From contig NZ_PVMZ01000002.1 of NCBI RefSeq assembly GCF_003001815.1, forward strand, positions 620,001-684,000: DNA of 64,000 bases, read 5' to 3'. Below the pieces are notes generated by a model, which saw only the letters and a list, made by a program, of their open reading frames with translations, ran no database searches and was not told the DNA's origin. This stretch comes from Actinoplanes italicus (GTDB lineage Bacteria; Actinomycetota; Actinomycetes; Mycobacteriales; Micromonosporaceae). The translations under genes and the position numbers were made by a program. Positions 13,012 to 21,324 of this stretch are shown here, piece by piece. Every line of letters begins with the position of its first letter. The first letter of the stretch is position 1.

Positions 13012-14451
13012 TCACGCGGGCGTCTTCGGCGAGTCCAGCCAGCTGTCGATCAGTTTCGTGAAGTCCTTACCGGTCTCCGCGTTCACGAACGCGATGAACG
13101 CGGCCCGGTCCTGGTTGGTGTTGCGGTTCTTCGCGGCCCACGCCGTCGTCAGGGCGAAGAACTTCTTGTCGCCGAGCGCGTCGTTCAGTTCCTTCAGCAT
13201 GGCCGCCGGGCAGAGATACACGTTGCTCTCGGCGAAGGTGCCGGCCTTCGGCTTCCCGGGCGGGCCCACCTCGCGGCGCAGCTCGGCGTCGCGCTCACGC
13301 AGGTACTTCTCCAGGTACGCCTTGTCGAAGCCGTACAGCCTCATCTCGTACAGATATTGGAAGTAGGTTGCGAAGCCCTCGTTGAGCCACAGATCCGTCC
13401 AGGTCTTCGGCGTGACCGAGTTGCCGAACCACTGGTGGGCGTATTCGTGGACCAGGACGGCCTCGAACTGGCGGAGGTCGGCCCTCCGGAACGACTCCCG
13501 GCCCATGCTCAGCATCTGCTGCGTCTCCATGGCCGAGAACGAGCCGTTCAACAGGGCACCGGCGCTCGGGTACGGGTACGCCCCGAGCCGCTCCTCCAGC
13601 CACTCGAGCAGCTGCGGCGTCTTCTTCAAGGTGCTCAGATAGCGATCGTCGGTCTTCGGCACCACGAAGTTGGTGATCTTCAGCCCGCGCGGCCCGGTCT
13701 GCTCGATCCGCTTGTACCTGTCGACCGCCAGGGTCGTCACGTAGGCGGCAACCGGATCGGTGCTGGCGTAGTGGAAGGTGTTGCCGTCCACCTTGCCCGG
13801 CGTGCCACTGGCGGCCGCCGTCCAGCCCGGCGGGACCGTCACAGCCATGTCGTAGAGCGCCTCGTCGGACGGGTGCTCGTTGACCGGGTACCAGGTGAGC
13901 GCCCCCCACGGCTCCTGCATGGTCCAGAGCACGCCGTCCTTCGACGACCGCATGCCGATGCCCTCGGAGGCGTCCCCCCGGTGCGACGGCATCTCGACCT
14001 GCTTCGGCGACCCGTGGTAACTCACGGTCAGCGTCACCGGCCTGTCGGCGACGACCGGCGCCGGCACCACGAGCTTGGCCTTCTCGACGGTCCCCGTGGC
14101 CGGCTTCCCGTCGACGGTGACCTCGTCGACGGTCAGGCCGGTGAAGTCCAGCCTGATCTCCGGCGCGGCGGCGACCGGCCGGATCCGCAGCGTGGCGACG
14201 CCGGTGAGGACCCGGGCGTCCGGCTTCCAGTCCAGTTTCAGCCCGTAGTGCAGCACGTCCAGACCGGCGTTGCCCTTCTCCGGGTAGAGCGGGTCGGCGA
14301 TCGGGGTGGAACGGCCGGCCGTCCACACGCTGTAGTCGGTCGTCGGTGCCTTCGAGGTCTCGGCGGGCGGTGCCGCCTTCTCAGGAGAACTCGTGCAGCC
14401 GGTAGCGAGAAGCATCGCGGCGACCGCGACGGTGGCGAAGGGGTGACGCAT
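13012..14451 (-). CDS. M1-family zinc metallopeptidase lipoprotein
   Basis: Product of 479 residues. An exported aminopeptidase-like enzyme: lipobox LLATGC at about residues 15-20, then a Ser/Pro-rich linker. The zinc site HEYAHQWFG (about residue 333) is followed by LWLNEGFATYFQ, which gives the third ligand Glu; this is the M1 gluzincin arrangement. The substrate-binding GxMEN motif reads FSAMETQ instead. The C-terminal ERAP-like helical domain is short. Start at ATG 14451, with TACGGT six bases upstream suggesting a leaderless mRNA; GTG 14466 is an alternative. It is 57 bases downstream of the unknown gene at 14509-15276 and may be transcribed with it. Confidence 0.88.
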   Translation of the reverse strand: MRHPFATVAVAAMLLATGCTSSPEKAAPPAETSKAPTTDYSVWTAGRSTPIADPLYPEKGNAGLDVLHYGLKLDWKPDARVLTGVATLRIRPVAAAPEIRLDFTGLTVDEVTVDGKPATGTVEKAKLVVPAPVVADRPVTLTVSYHGSPKQVEMPSHRGDASEGIGMRSSKDGVLWTMQEPWGALTWYPVNEHPSDEALYDMAVTVPPGWTAAASGTPGKVDGNTFHYASTDPVAAYVTTLAVDRYKRIEQTGPRGLKITNFVVPKTDDRYLSTLKKTPQLLEWLEERLGAYPYPSAGALLNGSFSAMETQQMLSMGRESFRRADLRQFEAVLVHEYAHQWFGNSVTPKTWTDLWLNEGFATYFQYLYEMRLYGFDKAYLEKYLRERDAELRREVGPPGKPKAGTFAESNVYLCPAAMLKELNDALGDKKFFALTTAWAAKNRNTNQDRAAFIAFVNAETGKDFTKLIDSWLDSPKTPA

Positions 14452-14508
14452 TCGCGGACCGTACACCGAACATCGATCTTCATGGGGTGCAGAACGACTC
14501 GGCGGTGC

Positions 14509-15276
14509 TCATCCCGGAGGCAGACCGCCGTCGAGCATCCGGGCCCGGGCGGCGAGGTCTCCCAGTTCGTGCTCGGTGAGAATGCGGTTGAGTTGGTGCC
14601 CGAGCAGGTATCGCGCGGAAGGTTCCGCCCGGCGCTGGAACTCCGCGAAGATCTCGTCCCAACTGTCACCGTCGCTCCCCATCTCGTCCCGGGCACGTCC
14701 GGCCAGGTCGTCGCGCAGCGTCTGGAAGATTCGCGCGATCTCCGGCAGCCGGAGAACCTCGTCCGGGTGCTGGCGGAACCACCAGGCGGTGGCCTTCGCC
14801 GGATCATCGATCAGGCGACTCAGGTACGTGATCTCGGCTTCCTCGGCCTCCCGTTCCCAGTCCCGGATCGTCTCCTGCCGACGCAGCTCCTCATGCCGCC
14901 GGACGACCTCCACGAACCGGGTCGGCGAGGAGACGCCGAGGCAGGTCGCCCAGGCGACGACCCCGGTGGACTCGACCTCCTTCTGTGCGCTCAGGGCGAC
15001 CTCGAGTTCTCTGCGGACCCGGCTCGTCTCCGTGATCGGATACTGGCGGGTGACCGGACGGGTTCGGCGGTCGATGCCGGCCTGAGCGACCAGAAACGGA
15101 TCGGGTACCGCAACGCCGTCCGCGATCCAGTAACGGACCGCGAGATGGACCTCGAATGGGAAGTGGTCGTTGCGGCTGACCGGCCGGAGGATGAGATTGG
15201 CGGTCGGAGCGGGCGCCTCAGGGGTTGCCGCAGAGTTCTCGGCCTCGTCCGCATAGCGCTGGAACCAGCGGTACAT
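14509..15276 (-). CDS. Unknown protein, last gene of the cyclase/NTPase module
   Basis: Product of 255 residues that I do not recognise. No signal peptide or membrane helix. Residues 30-60 (LILRPVSRND, FEVHLAVRYWI) and 105-120 (STGVVAWATCLGVSSP) have beta-strand character, faintly like an SPFH/band-7 fold. A long charged stretch from about 118 to 155 (RRHEELRRQETIRDWEREAE) should be helical or coiled coil, and the C-terminal 90 residues are also helical. Its ATG follows the NTPase stop codon with no gap (TAG then ATG), so the two are translationally coupled and probably work together. The band-7 resemblance is weak. Confidence 0.7.
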   Translation of the reverse strand: MYRWFQRYADEAENSAATPEAPAPTANLILRPVSRNDHFPFEVHLAVRYWIADGVAVPDPFLVAQAGIDRRTRPVTRQYPITETSRVRRELEVALSAQKEVESTGVVAWATCLGVSSPTRFVEVVRRHEELRRQETIRDWEREAEEAEITYLSRLIDDPAKATAWWFRQHPDEVLRLPEIARIFQTLRDDLAGRARDEMGSDGDSWDEIFAEFQRRAEPSARYLLGHQLNRILTEHELGDLAARARMLDGGLPPG

Positions 15277-17340
15277 CTAAATGTCCTCCTCCGCGCCGGC
15301 CATGGTCGGCAGTATGCCGTCGAGTTGCAGGCGTACTTGCTGGAACAGATCGTCGAGCGGGCCTTCTCCGGCCATGTCCGGGTCGAGGGGGCGGGTGGCG
15401 TAGAAGAGCTGACCCACCCGGCGCAGGTCTGATCCCGCCGCGCGACAGAGCACCTGGACGGCCTCGCTTCTGCGGTCCGGGGACGTCCCGGCGAGCCGGA
15501 GGTACGACTGAACGAGACCGGCGACCGTCACCGCGGGTAAGCAGTCCAGCGATCTTCGCCAGAAGAGCAGGCCGGCGGTGGCCGACCCGGGACCGGTTCT
15601 TGCCACGTCGGCTCCGGACATGGCTCGGGTAGCCGCCTCGGCCGCTACCTCCGCGCGGCGCGGATCGCCGGCGCGGAACCAGTCGGCGAGGTACCGGAGG
15701 AACTGCCCGATGTCCATCTCGCCGGACAGGCGTACGACCGCTTCCACCACCGCGGTGATCACCTCGTTCTCGGGACCGCGGGCCAGGTGCTTGAGGCGGG
15801 TCATCGCCGCGGCCTGGTGAGAGACGTCCCACCAGCCAACTGCCTCCGCAAGCGCGGCGCGGAACCGTGCCGACTGGCTGCCGTAGTAGGAATGCTCATA
15901 GACGCGGTGGCGCATGTCGCGGCCGATGCGCGTGTGGAGGCAGGCGTCGCGGAGCAGGAGCACCGCGGCGGCCCGCCGTGCGGCGTCCGGCCGGGGCGAC
16001 AGCCGCGTCCAGCGACGGGCCACCTCCACTGCGATCTGTCCGCTGTTGTCGCGGGCCGCCAGGGCGACGACGCGTTGAGTCAGACCGTCGAGATCGTTCA
16101 CGGTCCGGGCGGCGATGACCGACGGGAGCTGGTTGAGCCATTCGATCAGGACAGGCCGTAGACCGGGGTAGTCACGCCACGCCAGATGCAGAAGTGCCGT
16201 CCCGAAGCCGGCCCGGGTGAATCTTGTGGTGTCCGCGTTCAGGGCGGCGCCGCCCACCGCTCGCAGCTCCGTGACGACATCGGTCCGTTCCAGGACGTTG
16301 ATCGGTTCGACCGGGAATCGGCTCGTTCGCAGCAGCAGGTCCCGTGCCGCCACGATCGTGAGCGGAGCGGAGCCCTCCAGCATCGACACCGCCAGGAGCA
16401 GCGCTCGGCTGGCCGCGTCGTGGCACCGGCGCAGCTCCTCCCGAGCCTCCTCCCGCCAATCCGACAGGGCACCGCGAAGGTGCTGCACGATGTCCGCAGC
16501 GTCGGTGATGCCGGAATCGTGGGCCTGAACGGCGAGCTTCGCCAATCGGGCGGCTCGTGGCGGCCAGACGTCGTGCAGGCTCTTCCGGACCCATTCGTTC
16601 GTCACGAGCACATCGGTCAGGGAGGGGTGGAGTCGGTCCGCGTGGGCACGGAAGACCTGCTCGGCTGATGGTTTCCCCAACCTGTAGGTGCGTCCCGGGA
16701 ACTGTTTGTGCGCTTCCTCGGCAAGGTCGTCCGGGATCGCCATCACCGCGACACAACCCGCCTCGGGCAGCCGGGCCTCCAGCACCCCGAGTTGCCGCAG
16801 GCGGTCGGTTGTTGCGGGACTGCTTCCCTGACCGGCGAAATCGAAGAAGAAGGCGACATCGGCGGCGCTGTTGACCGATTCTTCCAATTCCACCCCCTCG
16901 GTCTCCGGCTCCTGGAAGTCCAGGACGGCATGGGGTGCGCCGCGTGTATTGATGCGATCGACGAGATAGGCCGCCGTCGCGCGTTGACCGCAGTGGCGTT
17001 CAGCGGCCGGGCAGAGCAGCACCACAACCCGGTCGGTCGCCAGCCGCCACGCCATCTCTTCCAGGCCGTCCGGAGCCTGGAACCGGCGGAGCTGTTCGGC
17101 GAGGGTCTTCGCGGTGGTGTGGCGTCTTTTCAAGATCGAGGCCACCGCGTTGTTGATCGTTTGGTAGATCACGTCGCGTCCGGCTTGAACCAGGTCGCCG
17201 CTCACTTGCGTCAGGTGCTCGCTCTGGTCCACGTCACGGCCCGCGTGCACCCACGGAGGGACACCGGCCTCGTAGGTGCCGACGTCCGTGTCATCGTCCG
17301 GGTCCGGTGCTTCGTCGGGCAGCGGCACGTCGCCGATCAC
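15277..17340 (-). CDS. Degenerate STAND/AAA-like NTPase with N-terminal shared motif
   Basis: Product of 687 residues from GTG 17340, whose GTGA overlaps the stop of the cyclase-like gene. Residues 8-20 are acidic. Residues 31-57 repeat the motif found at the cyclase C-terminus (AGRDVDQS, then V.G, then AGRDV). Residues 103-250 resemble a STAND-type P-loop domain, but where a Walker A should be it reads LLCPAAERHCGQRATA (108-123) with no GK[ST]. The Walker B position reads AFFFDFAG (163-170). KPSAEQVFRAHADRL looks like the lid segment. From about 290 to the end it is predicted helical repeats rich in Arg, Ala and Trp. It probably acts as a regulated scaffold rather than an ATPase. Function not established. 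Confidence 0.75.
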   Translation of the reverse strand: MIGDVPLPDEAPDPDDDTDVGTYEAGVPPWVHAGRDVDQSEHLTQVSGDLVQAGRDVIYQTINNAVASILKRRHTTAKTLAEQLRRFQAPDGLEEMAWRLATDRVVVLLCPAAERHCGQRATAAYLVDRINTRGAPHAVLDFQEPETEGVELEESVNSAADVAFFFDFAGQGSSPATTDRLRQLGVLEARLPEAGCVAVMAIPDDLAEEAHKQFPGRTYRLGKPSAEQVFRAHADRLHPSLTDVLVTNEWVRKSLHDVWPPRAARLAKLAVQAHDSGITDAADIVQHLRGALSDWREEAREELRRCHDAASRALLLAVSMLEGSAPLTIVAARDLLLRTSRFPVEPINVLERTDVVTELRAVGGAALNADTTRFTRAGFGTALLHLAWRDYPGLRPVLIEWLNQLPSVIAARTVNDLDGLTQRVVALAARDNSGQIAVEVARRWTRLSPRPDAARRAAAVLLLRDACLHTRIGRDMRHRVYEHSYYGSQSARFRAALAEAVGWWDVSHQAAAMTRLKHLARGPENEVITAVVEAVVRLSGEMDIGQFLRYLADWFRAGDPRRAEVAAEAATRAMSGADVARTGPGSATAGLLFWRRSLDCLPAVTVAGLVQSYLRLAGTSPDRRSEAVQVLCRAAGSDLRRVGQLFYATRPLDPDMAGEGPLDDLFQQVRLQLDGILPTMAGAEEDI
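17170..17250 (-). other. Shared signalling-type motif, NTPase copy
   Basis: Codes residues 31-57 of the NTPase (VHAGRDVDQSEH, then TQVSGDLVQAGRDV). It aligns without gaps with the C-terminal tail of the upstream cyclase-like protein, including the eight-residue core AGRDVDQS. The core is encoded GCG GGC CGT GAC GTG GAC here. Confidence 0.7.
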
Positions 17341-18170
17341 CGGGCATCCCGCCCGATCGTCAGGTTGCGGCCCGCCCGGTACTGATTCCCCTGGACGTTC
17401 GTGGTGTGGCTGGACTGGTCGACGTCCCGGCCGGCCACGACCCCGGGACGCGGTGCCTTCCGGCGCTCGCCCGGCGAGGGCTGAACAGCGATGGGTTCCT
17501 GGGGGAAGGCGCCGATCAACCCGGTCCGGAGGAGTTCGCCGGAGACAACCGGCACGTGCAGGAACGCGGTCGTCTTGAATGCCTTCCCGGCGATCTCCAG
17601 GGGGCACTCGACGAACTGGGAGGACTTGAGCCGCCGGGTGTGCCCGGCCGTGACGACGTCCGTCATGACCCGTTCCGACAGGGCGACGGCGAGCAGGGTC
17701 GCGTCGGGGTCGGACCGGTCCAGCAGGACGCGCAGCGGACCGGCGTCGACCAGCCGATGCGTAGTGATCATGGCGGTTCCGACCGGCGAGTCGACGCCGT
17801 CCAGCACCCGGGCCGGCCCGAGGTGCACGCTCAGCCGCATCCGGAGCCGCATCTGCCGCGCCCTGAGGCGGTCCGCCTTCTCCGCGAGCACCTTCTGAAG
17901 GCTGTCGAAGTACCGGTCGATCAGGCGGGTAAGGAACGCGGGCGGGAAGCCGATGAGATAGCCGTCCCCCGTGCTGTCCGGGAACATCCGCTGTTCCCAC
18001 AGCTCCTCCAGCCCGCAGCGGTGGCAGGCGTCCTCGAGAACTTCGGGGATGAGGCGGGCCAGTTCGTCCTGCTGGCGGTCGTCATGGCGGCTGAACTTCT
18101 CGGCGTCGACCACCAGGATCGCGGTCAGGTCGGGCAGGTCGGCGGTTTCGTCGGGGCGGTATTCCGGCAT
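17337..18170 (-). CDS. Class III nucleotide cyclase-like protein with C-terminal shared motif
   Basis: Product of 277 residues, cytosolic, with no membrane segment. The N-terminal 180 residues look like a class III cyclase catalytic domain: AILVVDAEKFSRHDD carries the first metal-binding Asp, DSTGDGYLIGF the second, and MRLRMRLSVHLGPA matches the following strand. The Lys that normally selects adenine (KxxGD) is Asp here, so the product nucleotide cannot be predicted. Residues 244-277 are a Gly/Asn/Gln-rich tail that recurs at the N-terminus of the next protein. Start at ATG 18170 behind AGAGGAG; an ATG 27 bases upstream lacks this. The stop overlaps the NTPase start by four bases. A Crp-type regulator gene lies upstream on the same strand. 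Confidence 0.72.
   Translation of the reverse strand: MPEYRPDETADLPDLTAILVVDAEKFSRHDDRQQDELARLIPEVLEDACHRCGLEELWEQRMFPDSTGDGYLIGFPPAFLTRLIDRYFDSLQKVLAEKADRLRARQMRLRMRLSVHLGPARVLDGVDSPVGTAMITTHRLVDAGPLRVLLDRSDPDATLLAVALSERVMTDVVTAGHTRRLKSSQFVECPLEIAGKAFKTTAFLHVPVVSGELLRTGLIGAFPQEPIAVQPSPGERRKAPRPGVVAGRDVDQSSHTTNVQGNQYRAGRNLTIGRDAR
17340..17441 (-). other. Shared signalling-type motif, cyclase tail copy
   Basis: Codes residues 244-277 of the cyclase-like protein (VVAGRDVDQSSH, then TNVQGNQYRAGRNL). The core is encoded GCC GGC CGG GAC GTC GAC, using different synonymous codons from the NTPase copy, so the likeness is kept at protein level rather than by a recent DNA copy. Confidence 0.7.
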
Positions 18171-18275
18171 CGGACTCTCCTCTGAACGCGGTCGCATCGA
18201 ACAGATCCGATCCTTTGCGGCGGCGGGCGGGGGCGGTGTCCAGATTTGGACGTACGGCCGGTAAAGCGTCGGCCG

Positions 18276-18929
18276 TCACAGCTCACGACGGATCGCCTCC
18301 AGATCGAGGACGGTGATGTGTGATCGGGAGATGGACACCATGTGACGCCGCTTCCAGTCGGCGAGCACGGGCGTGATCGAGCTGCGCGCGAGGCCGAGTC
18401 CGCGCGCGATCTCGTCCTGTGACATGGGGACGGTCGGCGGGCCGGGGATCTCGGTGCGGCCGGCGCTGACGACCGTGAGGACGAGTGAGGCCAGCCGTTG
18501 CGCGGGCCGGCAGTGGGTCAGCTGCCAGGTGACCCGGGCGGCCTCCCGGGTCTTCGCCAGGATGTATCGGTCGAGGTGGCGGCGGTTCTGATGGAGGGCC
18601 GTCCAGGCGGTGAAGCGGGTGTCCGTGACGAGGCTGCCGAGGCAGGGTTCGATGGCGATCACGGAGGCGGACCGGGGCTCGCGGTCGCCGTAGCCGAATT
18701 CACCGAGGAGATCGCCGGGTCCCCGGATCGCGAGAAGAACCTCCGAGCCGGTTGCCGCGGTGTAGGTCACCCGTACCCGGCCCTTGATCAAAGCGACTAC
18801 CCAGCTGCCCTCCTCGCCCTGCCTGAGGAGGTACTGGCCTGGCAGGTAGGTGCGCCGAACGCCACTCTCCACCAGCGCGGCCCAGTCCGAGGGCGACCAG
18901 CGTGTCACCTTATGTGGTTCTTCGTGCAC
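18276..18929 (-). CDS. Crp/Fnr-family transcription regulator
   Basis: Product of 217 residues. The N-terminal cyclic-nucleotide binding domain keeps the phosphate-binding cassette: GEFGYGDREPRSASVIA (Glu, Arg and Ser at the usual cAMP-contact places). A dimerisation helix follows, then a winged helix with MSQDEIARGLGLARSSITPVLADW (about 167-190). It should bind DNA when a cyclic nucleotide is present. It starts at GTG 18929; TATGAC just upstream may be a -10 box for a leaderless mRNA. The next gene, 105 bases downstream, encodes a cyclase-like protein, a possible source of its ligand. Upstream lies TTGTCG-N13-CGACAA, a candidate site for self-regulation. Confidence 0.88.
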   Translation of the reverse strand: MHEEPHKVTRWSPSDWAALVESGVRRTYLPGQYLLRQGEEGSWVVALIKGRVRVTYTAATGSEVLLAIRGPGDLLGEFGYGDREPRSASVIAIEPCLGSLVTDTRFTAWTALHQNRRHLDRYILAKTREAARVTWQLTHCRPAQRLASLVLTVVSAGRTEIPGPPTVPMSQDEIARGLGLARSSITPVLADWKRRHMVSISRSHITVLDLEAIRREL

Positions 18930-19082
18930 GCTAAGTCATAGTTGTCGATGTCCGACGTCCCGACAAGGGGCTTGATCGCCGGGGTGGTGAAACGGTCGTA
19001 AACCCGGCGACGGAGTGTCATGGTGGCCGACTAGGCTTGGCCTTTGTCCGTAACGATGTCCTCAAGCCGGAGCCGCCCGCAC
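18930..19082. promoter_or_regulatory. Divergent promoter region between the Crp gene and gatB
   Basis: Holds the inverted repeat TGTCG-N13-CGACA (about 18939-18966 region), adjoining the Crp gene's TATGAC -10-like box. TAGGCT at 19032-19037 could be the -10 of gatB. TTG 19044 and ATG 19056 are in frame with gatB and are alternative starts. Confidence 0.35.
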
Positions 19083-20582
19083 ATGACGACCATCGCGCTG
19101 CCGTCCTACGAAGACGCCACCAGCCGTTACGAGCCGGTGATCGGCTTGGAGACACACGTCGAGCTGGGCACGCAGACCAAGATGTTCTGCGGCTGCAAGA
19201 CCGAGTTCGGCGCCGAGCCGAACACTCAGGTCTGCCCGGTCTGCCTGGCCCTGCCCGGTGCGCTGCCCGCGATGAACGGCGCGGCCATCGAGGCCACCAT
19301 CAAGATCGGCCTCGCGCTGAACTGCGACATCGCCGAGTGGTGCCGGATGGCCCGGAAGAACTACTTCTACCCGGACATGCCGAAGAACTTCCAGACCTCG
19401 CAGTACGACGAGCCGCTCTGCGTGGACGGTTACGTCGACGTCGAAGTGGACGGCAAGACGTACCGGATCGGCATCGAGCGGGTGCACATCGAGGAGGACA
19501 CCGGCAAGACCCTGCACGTCGGCGGGGCCACCGGTCGCATCCACGGCGCCACCGAGTCGCTCGTCGACTACAACCGGGCCGGCATCCCGCTGGTGGAGAT
19601 CGTCACGAAGCCGGTCCCCGGCCTCGGTGACCAGGCGCCCGAGATCGCCAAGGCCTACGTCGCCGAGCTGCGCGACATCATCCGCTCCCTCGGCGTCTCC
19701 GACGTCCGCATGGAGCAGGGCTCGATGCGCTGTGACGTCAACACCTCGCTGAACAAGCCCGGCGAGGAGTGGGGCACCCGCACCGAGACGAAGAACGTCA
19801 ACTCGCTGCGTTCGGTCGAGCGTGCCGTCCGGTCCGAGATCATCCGGCAGGCCGGCCTGCTCGACGTCGGCACCCGGATCTTCCAGGAGACCCGGCACTT
19901 CCAGGAGACCACCGGCGACACCCGGCCGGGCCGCTCCAAGGAGACCGCGACCGACTACCGCTACTTCCCCGAGCCCGACCTGGTCCCGATCGCGCCCGAC
20001 CCGGCGTGGGTGGCCCAGCTCAAGAGCGAGCTGCCGGAGCGGCCGAGCGCCAAGCGGGCCCGGCTCCGCGAGGACTGGGGCATCTCCGAGCTCGACATGC
20101 AGTCGGTGGCGAACGCCGGCGCGGTGGAGCTGATCGAGGAGACCATCGCCGCGGGCGCGTCCCCGGCCGGCGCCCGCAAGTGGTGGATGGGTGAGCTGGC
20201 CCGCCGCGCCAACGAGCTGGACATCGAGCTGTCCACGGTCGGCGCCACCCCGGCCCAGGTCGCGGCCCTGCAGAAGCTCGTCGACGAGGGCAAGCTCAAC
20301 GACAAGCTGGCCCGCGCGGTGCTCGAGGGTGTCGTCGCCGGCGAGGGCGACCCGGCCGAGGTGATGGCCGCCCGCGGCCTCGAGGTGGTCAACGACACCG
20401 GCGCGCTCACCGCGGCCGTCGACGAGGCGATCGCCGCCAACCCCGACATCGCCGCCAAGATCCGTGACGGCAAGGTGGCCGCGGCCGGTGCCTTGGTGGG
20501 CGCGGTCATGAAGACCACGCGGGGCCAGGCGGACGCCAAGACCGTGCGTGAGCTCATCCTCTCCCGGCTCGGCGCTTCTTAA
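19083..20582 (+). CDS. gatB: Asp/Glu-tRNA amidotransferase subunit B
   Basis: Product of 499 residues, full length. GatB binds the mischarged tRNA and performs ATP-dependent amidation. Signatures: [24 protein letters not shown] with zinc-type cysteines CGC and [32 protein letters not shown]-type segment ([11 protein letters not shown]), and the C-terminal YqeY-like tail domain ending ...[19 protein letters not shown] 19083 gives a normal-length N-terminus with GGAG about ten bases upstream. The gatCA genes lie 6 kb upstream, parted from it by the minus-strand signalling block. Confidence 0.96.
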   Translation: MTTIALPSYEDATSRYEPVIGLETHVELGTQTKMFCGCKTEFGAEPNTQVCPVCLALPGALPAMNGAAIEATIKIGLALNCDIAEWCRMARKNYFYPDMPKNFQTSQYDEPLCVDGYVDVEVDGKTYRIGIERVHIEEDTGKTLHVGGATGRIHGATESLVDYNRAGIPLVEIVTKPVPGLGDQAPEIAKAYVAELRDIIRSLGVSDVRMEQGSMRCDVNTSLNKPGEEWGTRTETKNVNSLRSVERAVRSEIIRQAGLLDVGTRIFQETRHFQETTGDTRPGRSKETATDYRYFPEPDLVPIAPDPAWVAQLKSELPERPSAKRARLREDWGISELDMQSVANAGAVELIEETIAAGASPAGARKWWMGELARRANELDIELSTVGATPAQVAALQKLVDEGKLNDKLARAVLEGVVAGEGDPAEVMAARGLEVVNDTGALTAAVDEAIAANPDIAAKIRDGKVAAAGALVGAVMKTTRGQADAKTVRELILSRLGAS

Positions 20583-20604
20583 GATCTTTCTGCGGTACGT
20601 CCGA

Positions 20605-20634
20605 AGCCCGGTCCCGCCACGGCGGTGCCGGGCT
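20605..20634. terminator. Bidirectional hairpin terminator after gatB
   Basis: AGCCCGG-tc-CCGCC-ac-GGCGG-tg-CCGGGCT, almost fully paired, between the gatB stop and the end of the converging membrane-protein gene. Confidence 0.75.
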
Positions 20635-21206
20635 CACGGCATTCCGGGCGGGCGCATGACCGGCGTCCACGTGACGCCGTCGGTGATGGCGTAGGCCCGG
20701 TGGACCCGTCGCCGGAGCACCCAGACGGCCAGCAGGAGAACGAGGACGGCGGCGCCGCGCAGGCCGTGCAGGGCGATGTCCAGCTCCTGGATCCGCACCG
20801 CGTAGCCGGGCGAGCTCACCTCCAGCGAGGCGAACTCCTGGACGCCGAACGGGACGAGGAGCATCACGAGCCAGACCGGGATCGTCCAGTGCCAGATCGC
20901 CTTGGCGGGGTTCGGCACCCGGCCCCGTACGTGATCGACGGTCCGGGTCCGCCAGGCGACGAAGCCGAGCAGGTAACCGAGGATCGCCAGGAACCCGAGA
21001 AGGTCGATCCCCTTGTCGTTGGCGAGGCACCATCGCACCACCGCCGGCAGGGTGTCGCCGTCGAGCAGATACTGCCGGACGAACACCGCGTTCACCGCCG
21101 TCATGGTGTCGAACACGCATGCCACGACGGCTGTCAGGACCAGTGCGAGTGTGCCGAGTTCCCATCTCCGTGGCGGACGGTTCTCGGGAAAGAAGCGTTC
21201 GGTCAT
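20634..21206 (-). CDS. Four-helix membrane protein, possibly DUF4328-like
   Basis: Product of 190 residues with four hydrophobic segments (about 19-38, 66-84, 103-125 and 148-165). The segment NPAKAIWHWTIPVWLVMLLVPF, followed by an E-F pair, is loosely like the P..A..WWxxP.......P pattern of DUF4328 membrane proteins, but I am not sure. No catalytic motif is seen. It converges on gatB with a shared terminator and is divergent from the secreted protein at 21325. Confidence 0.65.
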   Translation of the reverse strand: MTERFFPENRPPRRWELGTLALVLTAVVACVFDTMTAVNAVFVRQYLLDGDTLPAVVRWCLANDKGIDLLGFLAILGYLLGFVAWRTRTVDHVRGRVPNPAKAIWHWTIPVWLVMLLVPFGVQEFASLEVSSPGYAVRIQELDIALHGLRGAAVLVLLLAVWVLRRRVHRAYAITDGVTWTPVMRPPGMP

Positions 21207-21324
21207 GTGGATTCCCCGTGGTCGATGTGCCCGCCGGAGACGTTAGTGGATCTCCCCGCAACCGCGCGCGTGGGTTAAATGCCTTTTTCGAGTCTTTTGT
21301 CAGCAATTAGAATAATCTGCCTCG

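Noticed and set aside
18082-18279. A 65-codon minus-strand frame whose GTG overlaps the Crp stop codon
   Set aside because: It runs into the cyclase-like gene in another frame and becomes Arg/Pro-rich; the cyclase start has a much better ribosome binding site. The overlap is probably chance.
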